In this document: positions 38,370-46,662 of the stretch, one piece after another | Layout of the letters: each line of letters starts with the position of its first letter | Numbering within the stretch: the stretch's first letter is position 1 | Assembly (NCBI GenBank): GCA_947460345.1 | Contig: CANHGM010000019.1 | Coordinates: forward strand, 1-58,146 | Source of the DNA: Bacteroidota bacterium | Lineage (GTDB): Bacteria > Bacteroidota > Bacteroidia > UKL13-3 | Direction: 5' to 3' | DNA: 58,146 nucleotides | Made by a program: the position numbers and the translations under genes | The notes under the pieces: model-generated | Databases searched by the model: none | The model's input: only the letters and a program-made list of their open reading frames with translations | Told to the model about the DNA's origin: nothing

Positions 38370-39488
38370 CTACATCAACTTCTGATATATATTCCACCAA
38401 CGCTCTGGCAGTTCGTCGTTAGAGGCTTTGATATAGTCTTGGTAAGAACACGGAACCACAATAGGCCCATGATGTGCTGCTTTGTTCATGGGGTTAGGTA
38501 TTTCCATCCACCATTTTTCAGTTCGTTTGCTTTTATAGAAATTTATTTCATGGGCATTTTCTTTAATGCCTACTACATATTTCAAAAATCCATCTTCGCT
38601 TTCTTCAGGATTTTCAGGTTGGCGAGCCATTACACCATCCACAAAATACCATATCATTTGTGCCAATAATTTAGCTGAAGCTGAGTTGTTATCTAACTCT
38701 TCAGCATAGCCATTTATATATAACGTATTCATTTTATTACTCATGCCTGCATAACGCATCAACCGACAAATTTCATCTCCAAAAAATCCATTTGGAGATC
38801 CGTGGTGTTGGGCTTGAAAATCGCTTAGTCTGATGCTGTTAACATTTGTATATAACAAATCGCTACTTCTAAAGATTGGCTCTACTTCTTCCATATTCTG
38901 ATTGACCCAACCTAGTCTATAGGCATCGAAAAACATTTTCTGTATAGATTGTATGGTTTCAGATTCAGTGAAATAAGATTGATAGCCAAGGGCTGCATAG
39001 TTAAACAAATAATTTGGTTGGTGAGAAAGTATACTCGAAAGCATGGTAGCATCACCTGAAACATCCCAAATATCTATTGTTGAAGAAACATGGCTTAGAT
39101 TGATATAGCTTCCATAATTTTCAAAAGCTTTGTATATATAATACCCCCATATATCTTGATTTGTGATAACAATGGGAAGAATTCTCTCGTCAAGTAAATA
39201 TTTACAGGTTTCAGTTATAGCATATCCGGTATCTTCTATTGATGCCCCTCTTACGATATTTCCTAAATCTACAATTTTTAATTGATAAGGTTGAACAAGT
39301 CTAAACAATTCAAGTCTTACCCTATCCATGGCACCATCGTCTATGCCAAACAAAGCAATTTTAGCCCCTTCGAGCGATGGAAAATCATATATATGTATAT
39401 CTGTTTTCTTTGCCCAACTTTTACTGGTTGACAACTCAGGAACACATGCTGAAGCAATAGGTTGAAAAAAATCTTTAATGTCTGCCAT
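38370..39488 (-). CDS. Arginase-fold (formimidoylglutamase-like) protein with degenerate metal site
   Basis: A 372-residue protein of the ureohydrolase fold, similar to proteins called formimidoylglutamase in Bacteroidota (conserved tail phrases FFDAYRLG, QMIWYFVDG, EINFYKSKRTEKWWMEIP). The manganese ligands of true arginases are not seen: the GGGHD strand reads VITNQDIWG, DAHxD reads SSTIDIWD and SLDIDxxDP reads YTNVNSIRLSD. It is probably not a standard Mn hydrolase. The start is the ATG at 39488; the TTG at 39500 overlaps a near-consensus -7 box (CATATTTG). It is divergent from the protease gene at 39503. Confidence 0.75.
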   Translation of the reverse strand: MADIKDFFQPIASACVPELSTSKSWAKKTDIHIYDFPSLEGAKIALFGIDDGAMDRVRLELFRLVQPYQLKIVDLGNIVRGASIEDTGYAITETCKYLLDERILPIVITNQDIWGYYIYKAFENYGSYINLSHVSSTIDIWDVSGDATMLSSILSHQPNYLFNYAALGYQSYFTESETIQSIQKMFFDAYRLGWVNQNMEEVEPIFRSSDLLYTNVNSIRLSDFQAQHHGSPNGFFGDEICRLMRYAGMSNKMNTLYINGYAEELDNNSASAKLLAQMIWYFVDGVMARQPENPEESEDGFLKYVVGIKENAHEINFYKSKRTEKWWMEIPNPMNKAAHHGPIVVPCSYQDYIKASNDELPERWWNIYQKLM

Positions 39489-39502
39489 AATTTTAGGCAA
39501 AT

Positions 39503-40204
39503 ATGCAACATTACCTCAATTTAAATTGTCTGTTTTCTAATACATCATTCAAACATTTTTGCACAATTATTGCCATAAACACGCTATTGAAGTATTTAAT
39601 CACCCTCTTTGGTTTCATTTATCAGTGCATAAAAGCAATTGTTGATGGATTAACGTTTGGCTTTATAAGAAAAACTCCTAAAAAAATTTCTTTACTTATA
39701 GTAGTAAATGAAAATGAATGCACTCCTGATTTACAAGCCAAAATCAAATTGCAAATAGAGCAACTCAAACATATATATCATTCTATTCATATTGAGATAA
39801 TTCCTTGCAATACCAACCAACAACCTTTAACAAAAGTTGATGAGTATATATATACAATTCCAAGTAAAAAAAGCAAATTCAAACAGTTTTCAGCATTGTC
39901 TGAGTTAACCACCTACCAACAGAAAATCTTGTTTAATCCCATTATAGCTATACACTCAAGCACTTATACTAACACCAAAACAGCAGGATTGTCTTTAGGT
40001 TTTTTGGCTCCCTTTATATGGATTGATTTTAATTCACAACCAACTTTACTGGCTCACGAAGTGACACATACTTTAGGAATCTTTGCCCATCATCAAGACC
40101 CAAAAAATTTGATGTATAATATTCCTCCTACACAAATAGAAACAGCTAATATTTTAACTTCTTTTCAAAAAAGATGGCTCAACGCATTCGCTTCCTCAAA
40201 ATAA
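39503..40204 (+). CDS. Matrixin-like zinc metalloprotease with membrane anchor
   Basis: A 233-residue protein. Residues about 19-49 are hydrophobic and could be an uncleaved anchor. The C-terminal part has HEVTHTLGIFAHH followed by QDPKNLMY, which matches the metzincin HExxHxxG motif and the matrixin HSxDPxALMYP Met-turn. One extra residue lies between the Gly and the third zinc His (HExxHxxGxxxH instead of HExxHxxGxxH). The N-terminal half of the catalytic domain is short and unlike named families. The start is uncertain because this ATG overlaps the divergent gene's promoter region. Substrate unknown. Confidence 0.68.
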   Translation: MQHYLNLNCLFSNTSFKHFCTIIAINTLLKYLITLFGFIYQCIKAIVDGLTFGFIRKTPKKISLLIVVNENECTPDLQAKIKLQIEQLKHIYHSIHIEIIPCNTNQQPLTKVDEYIYTIPSKKSKFKQFSALSELTTYQQKILFNPIIAIHSSTYTNTKTAGLSLGFLAPFIWIDFNSQPTLLAHEVTHTLGIFAHHQDPKNLMYNIPPTQIETANILTSFQKRWLNAFASSK

Positions 40205-40264
40205 AAAACAGCCTCTGCAAAGTGTTGCTGTGGTTGGATTGCTGATATTATTTTGAAATAATAC

Positions 40265-40295
40265 TTGACAAAAAAAACAGAATCGGGTATATTTG
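40265..40295 (+). promoter_or_regulatory. Promoter of the queA-ispD operon
   Basis: TTG at 40265-40267 and TATATTTG at 40288-40295 are separated by 20 bases, a full -33/-7 match. The queA ATG is 47 bases beyond the -7 box. Confidence 0.65.
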
Positions 40296-40342
40296 GTGAA
40301 ATCGATTCGGTATCACATTAAAAAAAATTATTTATTTAACGT

Positions 40343-41392
40343 ATGAAATTAGCCTCATTTAGATTCAATATCCCTCAAGAACTTATTGCAAGTTACCCAT
40401 TACCAAACAGAGACGACAGTCGTATGATGGTCGTTCATCGCAAAGAACAAAAAATAGAACATGTGATGTTTAAAGACATCTTAAATTATTTTAATGCTGG
40501 TGATGTATTTGTGTTTAACAATACCAAAGTATTTAATGCTAGAATGTATGGCAATAAAGAAAAAACTGGGGCAAAAATTGAAGTATTTTTGTTAAGAGAA
40601 CTAAACAAAGAAATGCGTTTGTGGGATGTGTTGGTAGACCCAGCTCGTAAAATTAGAGTTGGAAATAAATTATATTTTGGTGACGACGATTTATTGGTAG
40701 CTGAAGTTGTAGACAACACCACTTCTAGAGGTCGTACCATTCGCTTTTTGTTTGATGGCAATGATGAGCAATTATGGGAAACCATACAAACACTTGGTGA
40801 GCCACCCGTGCCTAAATATATAAACAGACCTATAGAACCAATTGACCACGAAAGATTCCAAACCATTTTTGCTAAACATATTGGAGCTGTTGCTGCACCT
40901 AACGCGGGATTGCATTTCAATAAACAGATGATGATTAAAATGGAGATTAAAGGAATTAAACATACTGAATTAACTTTACATTCAGGGTTAGGTTCTTTTA
41001 GACCCGTTGAAGTAGAAGACTTGACTAAACACAAAATGGATAGCGAAAGCTTCAATATCCCTGAGGATTGTAGCCGTGTGGTGAACGAAGCATTAGATGC
41101 TAAAAAAAGAGTGTGTGCTATTGGAGCAACAACCATGAGAGCCATGGAAAGCAGCATATCGGCTTATAACAAATTGAAGATTGGTGAAGGTTGGACAGAT
41201 AAATTTATTTTTCCACCATACAAATTCAACGTATGTGATTCTATGCTTACCAATTTCCATCACCAAGAGTCTACCCTATTAATGCTTTTAGCTGCTTATA
41301 TGGGTTATGATTTCACGATGGAATGTTACCAAATTGCCATGAAAGAGAAGTATCGCTTCTTATGTTATGGTGATGCGATGTTAGTGATCTAA
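40343..41392 (+). CDS. queA: S-adenosylmethionine:tRNA ribosyltransferase-isomerase
   Basis: A 349-residue enzyme that adds the ribosyl part of SAM to preQ1 in tRNA, making epoxyqueuosine at the wobble position. Family signatures visible are [12 protein letters not shown] at the start, [14 protein letters not shown] (about residues 57-70) and the C-terminal [21 protein letters not shown]. Length is typical. It is the first gene of a pair with ispD, 11 bases apart, and has a good upstream promoter. Confidence 0.95.
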   Translation: MKLASFRFNIPQELIASYPLPNRDDSRMMVVHRKEQKIEHVMFKDILNYFNAGDVFVFNNTKVFNARMYGNKEKTGAKIEVFLLRELNKEMRLWDVLVDPARKIRVGNKLYFGDDDLLVAEVVDNTTSRGRTIRFLFDGNDEQLWETIQTLGEPPVPKYINRPIEPIDHERFQTIFAKHIGAVAAPNAGLHFNKQMMIKMEIKGIKHTELTLHSGLGSFRPVEVEDLTKHKMDSESFNIPEDCSRVVNEALDAKKRVCAIGATTMRAMESSISAYNKLKIGEGWTDKFIFPPYKFNVCDSMLTNFHHQESTLLMLLAAYMGYDFTMECYQIAMKEKYRFLCYGDAMLVI

Positions 41393-41403
41393 ACTTTTTT
41401 TCT

Positions 41404-42063
41404 ATGTATAGATATGCCTTAATAGTTGCCGGTGGCAAAGGGCTGAGGATGGGAAGTGATATTCCTAAACAATTTATGCTGCTAAATGGATTGCCTGTGC
41501 TGATGCATACTTTACGTGCATTTGAAAAACATTGCGATGAATTAATTTTAGTTTTACCCAAAGAACAAATGGATTATTGGGGTAAACTCTGTACCGATTT
41601 TGATTTTAAAATAAAACACAAAATGGTTTTTGGAGGCAATACCCGATTTGCCTCAGTGAGCAATGGTTTAAAAAGTATCAAGCAAGACAGTTTAGTTGCG
41701 ATACATGACGGGGTTAGGCCTTTGATGAGTGATGATTTAATAGAACAATCGTATATCACAGCTGAGAATGATGGAAGTGCTGTTGCGGCTGTAAAACTCA
41801 AAGATACGATAAGAAGTTTTACTACCACATTAGATAGAGAACAATTTAGATTGGTTCAAACACCTCAAACATTTGTGAGTTCAAAAATTATAGATGCATA
41901 TGAGTTTGCTTCGATATTAGACAGTGAAGGAAAATCGTTTACAGATGACGCCTCAGTATATGAAAAAAGTGGTTATCAAATTACACTTATAGAAGGTGAA
42001 TATAAAAACATCAAGATTACTACACCTGAAGACTTGTTAATAGCAGAAGCTCTTCTTAAATAA
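41404..42063 (+). CDS. ispD: 2-C-methyl-D-erythritol 4-phosphate cytidylyltransferase
   Basis: A 219-residue nucleotidyltransferase of the non-mevalonate isoprenoid pathway; it couples MEP to CTP. The N-terminal CTP loop is LIVAGGKGLRMGSDIPKQF (residues 6-24). The family signature VAIHDGVRPLMS (about 98-109) is intact, as is VQTPQTF. Spacing of 11 bases after queA indicates cotranscription. Its stop is followed by a long non-coding stretch. Confidence 0.94.
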   Translation: MYRYALIVAGGKGLRMGSDIPKQFMLLNGLPVLMHTLRAFEKHCDELILVLPKEQMDYWGKLCTDFDFKIKHKMVFGGNTRFASVSNGLKSIKQDSLVAIHDGVRPLMSDDLIEQSYITAENDGSAVAAVKLKDTIRSFTTTLDREQFRLVQTPQTFVSSKIIDAYEFASILDSEGKSFTDDASVYEKSGYQITLIEGEYKNIKITTPEDLLIAEALLK

Positions 42064-42238
42064 AAAAGTGGATCTCATAAAAAGTTTGATTGAAAGTTTA
42101 ATTTACAATTTTTCGATTATTATAAAATTAAATTATATTTTCTTAAATTGAGCTAAGTTTAATTCAATTTTCTTAAATAAAATTGTTAGTTGAAGGATTT
42201 TGGGCTTAGAGTAAAGGTTAATAATTCATACATATTTT

Positions 42239-42265
42239 CCACTTTTTTCATTGCCAAAAAAGTGG
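42239..42265. repeat. Perfect inverted repeat at the left end of the structured intergenic element
   Basis: CCACTTTTTT (42239-42248) and AAAAAAGTGG (42256-42265) are perfect 10-bp arms around a 7-base loop. AAAAAAGTGG also occurs at 42063-42072 right after ispD, so the left part is bracketed by a direct repeat. It could serve as a terminator for the queA-ispD transcript. Confidence 0.5.
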
Positions 42266-42500
42266 AGCAAAATTCCGATAGCTATCGCGAACTAGGGCTG
42301 TGGATCTTTTTCTTGAAAAACTACAAAACAGTTTTTGGCACGAACGGCTAAGGTTTGCAAGGGTTGGTTGGCTCAAGAATTAGTCTATGAAGGCAAACTG
42401 CACGTTCTAGCTTCAGGCTCACGCACAAAACTGTTTCTTGTTTTTCTGCTAAAAACCTCCAATGCCCGTCCCTTACATTCAACTTCATTGATTGTTGGGG
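42266..42500. other. Structured, relatively GC-rich intergenic element without credible gene
   Basis: Within the 609-base gap between ispD and the M49 peptidase gene, this part has more G and C than its surroundings and several palindromes. It contains the perfect palindrome CGATAGCTATCG near 42278 and the pair AAAAACT/AGTTTTT near 42316-42336. A looser long inverted repeat links about 42313-42345 with about 42419-42455. Two open frames of about 60 codons cross it on opposite strands, but neither has homologous-looking protein content. It looks like a dispersed Bacteroidota intergenic repeat or a small structured RNA. The flanking 42073-42238 is plain AT-rich sequence. Confidence 0.4.
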
Positions 42501-42619
42501 TTTTTGGCTTAGCTATATGATAAAATTTTAATCCATCCAACATTATTAAATTAAAAGAAAAATTCAAATTTTCATTACCTTTATAAGTCGACGGCCGCAG
42601 AAATTATATAAGCTACATT

Positions 42620-42654
42620 AAAATGCCGCTTATATATACTACAAGCGGCATTTT
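42620..42654. terminator. Strong bidirectional terminator
   Basis: AAAATGCCGCTT (42620-42631) and AAGCGGCATTTT (42643-42654) form a perfect 12-bp stem with an 11-base loop, with A- and T-runs at the outer ends. It lies 19 bases after the minus-strand M49 peptidase stop at 42673 and also closes the plus-strand region. Confidence 0.85.
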
Positions 42655-42672
42655 TAAATATCAATATATATT

Positions 42673-44778
42673 CTAATTTTCTACTGGAAGCAAACCATAT
42701 TGTTTGCCATATTCCATCATTTGTTTCACAAAGTCTTTAGGGTATTCAATCTTCACATCAGCAATTTTACCACCAACCATTACTGGCACTAGTTTAGGTT
42801 GAACAAAACCTTTATATGGAGCTACATTTAATAATTTAAAACGCTCTTTCACTTCTTTCCATATTTCTTGGTCTACTTTAACAGCATATGTTTCGATGAG
42901 GTTTTTACCAGCATTAAAATCACCTTCAGATTTGATGCGTTGAATTTCGCGTAAAAGCTGACCAAATAGTTCACGCAACTTAGCATAATCATTAATTTTT
43001 ATATATGTTTTGTTATCGCGTTTGACCATCTCTATCACGTTGTCTTTTTTACCCATTTCGTAAGCCCACTTCGCAACCAATTGGCGGTTACGCATATGAG
43101 CTTCTTCTATATTTTTTCCTTCTTCAATTCTGTTTAGTTGCAACATCAAACCGTTAAGTATATAGTTATCAAATTCAGCCATACCACATTCTAATGAAGG
43201 CATCACTCCTAAATCAACTAGTTTTTGATCATATATATAATACAAAGCCACCAAATCAGCACGGGCTTCTTCTAATGCATTTTTGTAATTCTTCAATGCA
43301 TCTTCGCTCACACCTTTATTCAATTGACCTGAAGCATGGCCAATTACTTCATGCATATCGGTATGAAGTTCGCCAGCCAAGGCACCATATTTTTGGGCAC
43401 GTTCTATAGCTGCTTTGTCATATGCAAACTCAGACATCGTTGGGCTTTTAGCAGATTGTATATTATAAGATTCGACTATATTATTTAACGATACAGATTT
43501 AGAACCATGTTGTTGTCTAATCCAGTTGCTGTTGGGTAAGTTAATACCAATGGGTGTAGTAGGAGCCGCATCACCACTTTCTACAATTACTGTTATAGCC
43601 TTACCAATAATACCTTTTACTTCTTTCTTTTTGTGTTCAGGCATTAATGGAGAATTGTCTTCAAACCATTGGGCATTTTTAGCAATCTTTTCAATTTTTT
43701 TGGTGGCTTCAAAGTCTTTCATTGACACCACACTTTCAAACGAACCTCTTTTGCCTACTGCATCTTGATACACTTCTATAAAACCATTTACTACATCAAT
43801 AGTAGAGTTTACATCTTTCACCCATTCGATATTGTATTCATCAAATTTGCGAAGGTCACCAGTTTTATAAAAATCAATTAACAAACCCAATACTTTGGCT
43901 TGTTGTTCGTTTTCGGCAACAGTCTTAGCTTTTTCTAACCAATATACAATTTTCTCGATAGACTTTGTATACATCCCTCCTACTTTCCATGGCAACTCTA
44001 CAATTTCGCCATTTACTTTTTTCATTTTAGAATTCAAACCCCAAGAAACTTGTTGTTCGTTATTGGCATCAATTTTAACTTTATAAAAATTATCTACTTC
44101 TTCTTCGGTTACCCCTTCATAAAAATTATTAGAAGACGCTACAATATTGTCAACACCATCGCTCAAATCTACCGTCATTTTATCTACATTAGGGTCGAGC
44201 AAAATAGGAGTAATCCATTTGGTAAAATCAGCAACAGAAATTTTATTGTTCAGAGGTAGCTTTTTGCTGTCGCTCATTTGAATCAATTGAGAAAGGTATG
44301 CAGCAGAGATTTCAGGCATCATTTTATCACTTCCGTAATGGTGATGAATACCATTGCTAAACCAAAAGCGTTTAGCCCAATCCATAAATTTATTCCATTC
44401 AGCGGCTTTTCTATCACCTTTATAGGTTTCATATATAGCCTCTATGGTTTTCCTGATTTTTAGGTTGTTTTTATATTTTTGGTCGTAGATCATATCTCTA
44501 CCGCATAAAGCAGCTTCATATAAATAATAGGCCAATTGTTTTTGCTTAAGCGGTAATGTTTCAAAACCTGGTACTTGGTATCTAAGTACTTGGGCATCGC
44601 CAAATTTTCCGGCATCTACATCAAAACCTTGTATAGGAGTGATTTTGGGAGTAGGTTTGGTGACAGTACTTTTAGCCAATACTGGTTTCTTAGGAGGGTT
44701 GTTTTTATTGGTATTTTGTGCCATTAGTGAAATGGATAAACTTAATAAAATTGCAGTTGATACTTTACTTTTGTTCAT
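42673..44778 (-). CDS. Dipeptidyl-peptidase III-like M49 zinc peptidase, secreted
   Basis: A 701-residue protein from the ATG at 44778. It has a signal peptide ending SLMAQ. The zinc site of family M49 is present as HEVIGH (H476 and H481 in this numbering) and, about 25 residues later, EEARAD. The Glu of HEVIGH is the catalytic base. M49 enzymes release dipeptides from oligopeptide N-termini. A frame start at TTG 44805 is possible but would put nine extra residues before the signal peptide. It is transcribed alone and ends in a strong hairpin. Confidence 0.87.
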   Translation of the reverse strand: MNKSKVSTAILLSLSISLMAQNTNKNNPPKKPVLAKSTVTKPTPKITPIQGFDVDAGKFGDAQVLRYQVPGFETLPLKQKQLAYYLYEAALCGRDMIYDQKYKNNLKIRKTIEAIYETYKGDRKAAEWNKFMDWAKRFWFSNGIHHHYGSDKMMPEISAAYLSQLIQMSDSKKLPLNNKISVADFTKWITPILLDPNVDKMTVDLSDGVDNIVASSNNFYEGVTEEEVDNFYKVKIDANNEQQVSWGLNSKMKKVNGEIVELPWKVGGMYTKSIEKIVYWLEKAKTVAENEQQAKVLGLLIDFYKTGDLRKFDEYNIEWVKDVNSTIDVVNGFIEVYQDAVGKRGSFESVVSMKDFEATKKIEKIAKNAQWFEDNSPLMPEHKKKEVKGIIGKAITVIVESGDAAPTTPIGINLPNSNWIRQQHGSKSVSLNNIVESYNIQSAKSPTMSEFAYDKAAIERAQKYGALAGELHTDMHEVIGHASGQLNKGVSEDALKNYKNALEEARADLVALYYIYDQKLVDLGVMPSLECGMAEFDNYILNGLMLQLNRIEEGKNIEEAHMRNRQLVAKWAYEMGKKDNVIEMVKRDNKTYIKINDYAKLRELFGQLLREIQRIKSEGDFNAGKNLIETYAVKVDQEIWKEVKERFKLLNVAPYKGFVQPKLVPVMVGGKIADVKIEYPKDFVKQMMEYGKQYGLLPVEN

Positions 44779-44868
44779 GAAATATGGATTTAAATAATGC
44801 CGCAAGTTAAGACAAATTCAAATGCTAAAAAGTCAATTTTTTACCTGCATTTTTAAATAAATAAGAAT

Positions 44869-44876
44869 TAGGTTTG
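44869..44876 (+). promoter_or_regulatory. Probable -7 element of the DUF952-hydrolase-glycosyltransferase operon
   Basis: TAGGTTTG is an exact TAnnTTTG match, identical to the chrA box, and ends only eight bases before the ATG at 44885. The transcript would be nearly leaderless. No clear -33 element is seen. Confidence 0.5.
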
Positions 44877-44884
44877 TAGCCATA

Positions 44885-45223
44885 ATGACTGAACCTATAT
44901 ACCACATCGTCAAACCTACTTGGTGGGCAAATTTTGCAGACAAAACACACTACGAATCTGAGACCTTAGCTCAAGAAGGATTTATACATTGCAGTACCGA
45001 CAAACAACTATTACCTACTTGTAACAGGCATTTTAAACAGGATACTTCGCTTGTTATTCTAACCCTTGACCCAAAAAAGTTAACATCAAAACTGATATAT
45101 GAATTGGCACCCACTGTAGGAGAAGAATTTCCGCATATATATGGCCCAATCAATTTAGATGCTGTGATTGAGAAGTTTTACTTAACCAAAAATGAGCTGG
45201 GCTTGTTTGAAAGAACCATTTAA
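44885..45223 (+). CDS. DUF952 family protein
   Basis: A 112-residue soluble protein. Family phrases are IYHIVKPTWW at the start, EGFIHCST (about residues 31-38), LDPKKL (about 61-66), and FPHIYGPI (about 82-89). The conserved His-Cys in GFIHCS and the His in FPHIYG suggest a small enzymatic or binding site, but no activity is known to me. First gene of a plus-strand trio; the next gene follows after 17 bases. Confidence 0.85.
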   Translation: MTEPIYHIVKPTWWANFADKTHYESETLAQEGFIHCSTDKQLLPTCNRHFKQDTSLVILTLDPKKLTSKLIYELAPTVGEEFPHIYGPINLDAVIEKFYLTKNELGLFERTI

Positions 45224-45240
45224 AAAAAGATATATAAATT

Positions 45241-46650
45241 ATGGAAATAAAATTTTGTGGAGCAGCAGGCTACGTAACCGGAAGTAGACATTTACTCACC
45301 ACCGAAAGTGGTTTTAAATTGTTATTAGATTGTGGGATGTATCAAGGGGTGGGCGTCAATACTTATGATATGAATGCTTCCTTTTTGTTTGACCCCAAAG
45401 AGATAGATGCAGTGGTTATTAGTCATGCACATATAGACCACACAGGTGCCTTGCCTAGGTTGGTTAAACTGGGTTTTGAAGGACCAATCTATTGCACCCC
45501 TCCTACCCTAGATTTGTGTCAGATAATGCTAAATGATTCGGCATTTATTCAAAAAAACGATTTGAAATATTTGAACGAACGAAAAAAGAAAAGAGGTGAA
45601 GATTTAGTTGAACCTTTATATGACGAAACCGATGTAGAGAAAGTATTGAGTTTGATGGTGGCTGTTGATTATCACCAAAGATGTATTGTGAATGAAGAAC
45701 TGAGTTTTGAGTATAGCGACAGTGCCCATATTATTGGCTCTGCTGCTGTTCATGTGTATTATGAAGAGAAAAAAGGCGATGCAAAAATATTAACTTTTAC
45801 AGGTGATATTGGCAGACCCAACGACCAGATTTTAAAAGACCCTGAGACATTTGTTCAATCAGATTATATCATCAGCGAAAGCACCTATGGCGATAGACTT
45901 CATGAGGAAAATATTGGTCGTGATGAACATTTGTTTGAAATTGTAATGGATACCTGTGTTCACAAAAAAGGGAAGCTGATTATACCAGCTTTTAGTATAG
46001 ACAGAACCCAAGAACTTATATACTCATTTGATAGAATGGTGAGTGAAGGTTTGTTGCCGCATATACCTGTATATGTTGACAGTCCTTTATCAGTTAAAGC
46101 TACTAACATTACTAGAAAATTTAGAAAATATTATAACCAACGTTTGGTAGATTATTTGAAAACAGACAAAGAAAACGATGCATTCGATTTCCCGAGTTTG
46201 AAATATATAGGCAAAGTAGATGAATCAAAAGCATTGAACGCCTCAGACCAACCTTGTATTATAATATCAGCATCAGGTATGGCAGAAGCAGGCAGGGTAA
46301 AGCACCATATAAGAAACAATATCGAAAACAAAAACAACACTATTTTATTGGTGGGCTATTGCACCCCTGATTCGTTGGGCGGTAGACTAAAGTCTGGCGA
46401 AAAAGAAGTGAAAATTTTTGGTGAAATGTATCAAGTAAAAGCAGGCATTAGAATTATGGATAGCTACTCGGCACATGGCGATTTTAATGAAATGATACAA
46501 TATTTATCGTGTCAGAACACGGGTAAGGTAAGAGAATTATTTTTAGTACATGGCGAACCAGAAGTGCAAAAAGAATTTAAGAAAAAACTAGAAAATGTTG
46601 GGTTTAGCAAAGTATATATACCCAGACTTGGCGAAACAGTGACTATATAA
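45241..46650 (+). CDS. Metallo-beta-lactamase/beta-CASP family hydrolase (probable RNase)
   Basis: A 469-residue CPSF73/YSH1-like protein. The metal site shows SHAHIDHTG (HxHxDH, about residues 61-66), HIIGS, and FTGDIGRP. The beta-CASP part has SESTYGDR, AFSIDRTQEL, SASGMAEAGR and DSYSAHGDF, and ends with LVHGEPE. Such proteins act as RNA endo- or exonucleases; a KH domain is absent. Its target is unknown. It sits between the DUF952 gene and a glycosyltransferase gene with short gaps, so it is in an operon. Confidence 0.9.
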   Translation: MEIKFCGAAGYVTGSRHLLTTESGFKLLLDCGMYQGVGVNTYDMNASFLFDPKEIDAVVISHAHIDHTGALPRLVKLGFEGPIYCTPPTLDLCQIMLNDSAFIQKNDLKYLNERKKKRGEDLVEPLYDETDVEKVLSLMVAVDYHQRCIVNEELSFEYSDSAHIIGSAAVHVYYEEKKGDAKILTFTGDIGRPNDQILKDPETFVQSDYIISESTYGDRLHEENIGRDEHLFEIVMDTCVHKKGKLIIPAFSIDRTQELIYSFDRMVSEGLLPHIPVYVDSPLSVKATNITRKFRKYYNQRLVDYLKTDKENDAFDFPSLKYIGKVDESKALNASDQPCIIISASGMAEAGRVKHHIRNNIENKNNTILLVGYCTPDSLGGRLKSGEKEVKIFGEMYQVKAGIRIMDSYSAHGDFNEMIQYLSCQNTGKVRELFLVHGEPEVQKEFKKKLENVGFSKVYIPRLGETVTI

Positions 46651-46662
46651 TTTTTTTGTCAG

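Noticed and set aside
39489-39500. TTG start for the arginase-fold gene
   Set aside because: It overlaps a near-consensus -7 box, and the ATG four codons later is a better start.
40486-41157. 223-codon open frame on the minus strand
   Set aside because: Complete overlap with queA, which has strong family motifs.
42335-42567. Two opposing ~60-codon frames in the intergenic element
   Set aside because: They overlap each other on opposite strands, cross palindromes, and their composition does not look like a conserved protein.
44779-44805. TTG start for the M49 peptidase
   Set aside because: It would place nine residues before a normal signal peptide that begins at the ATG at 44778.
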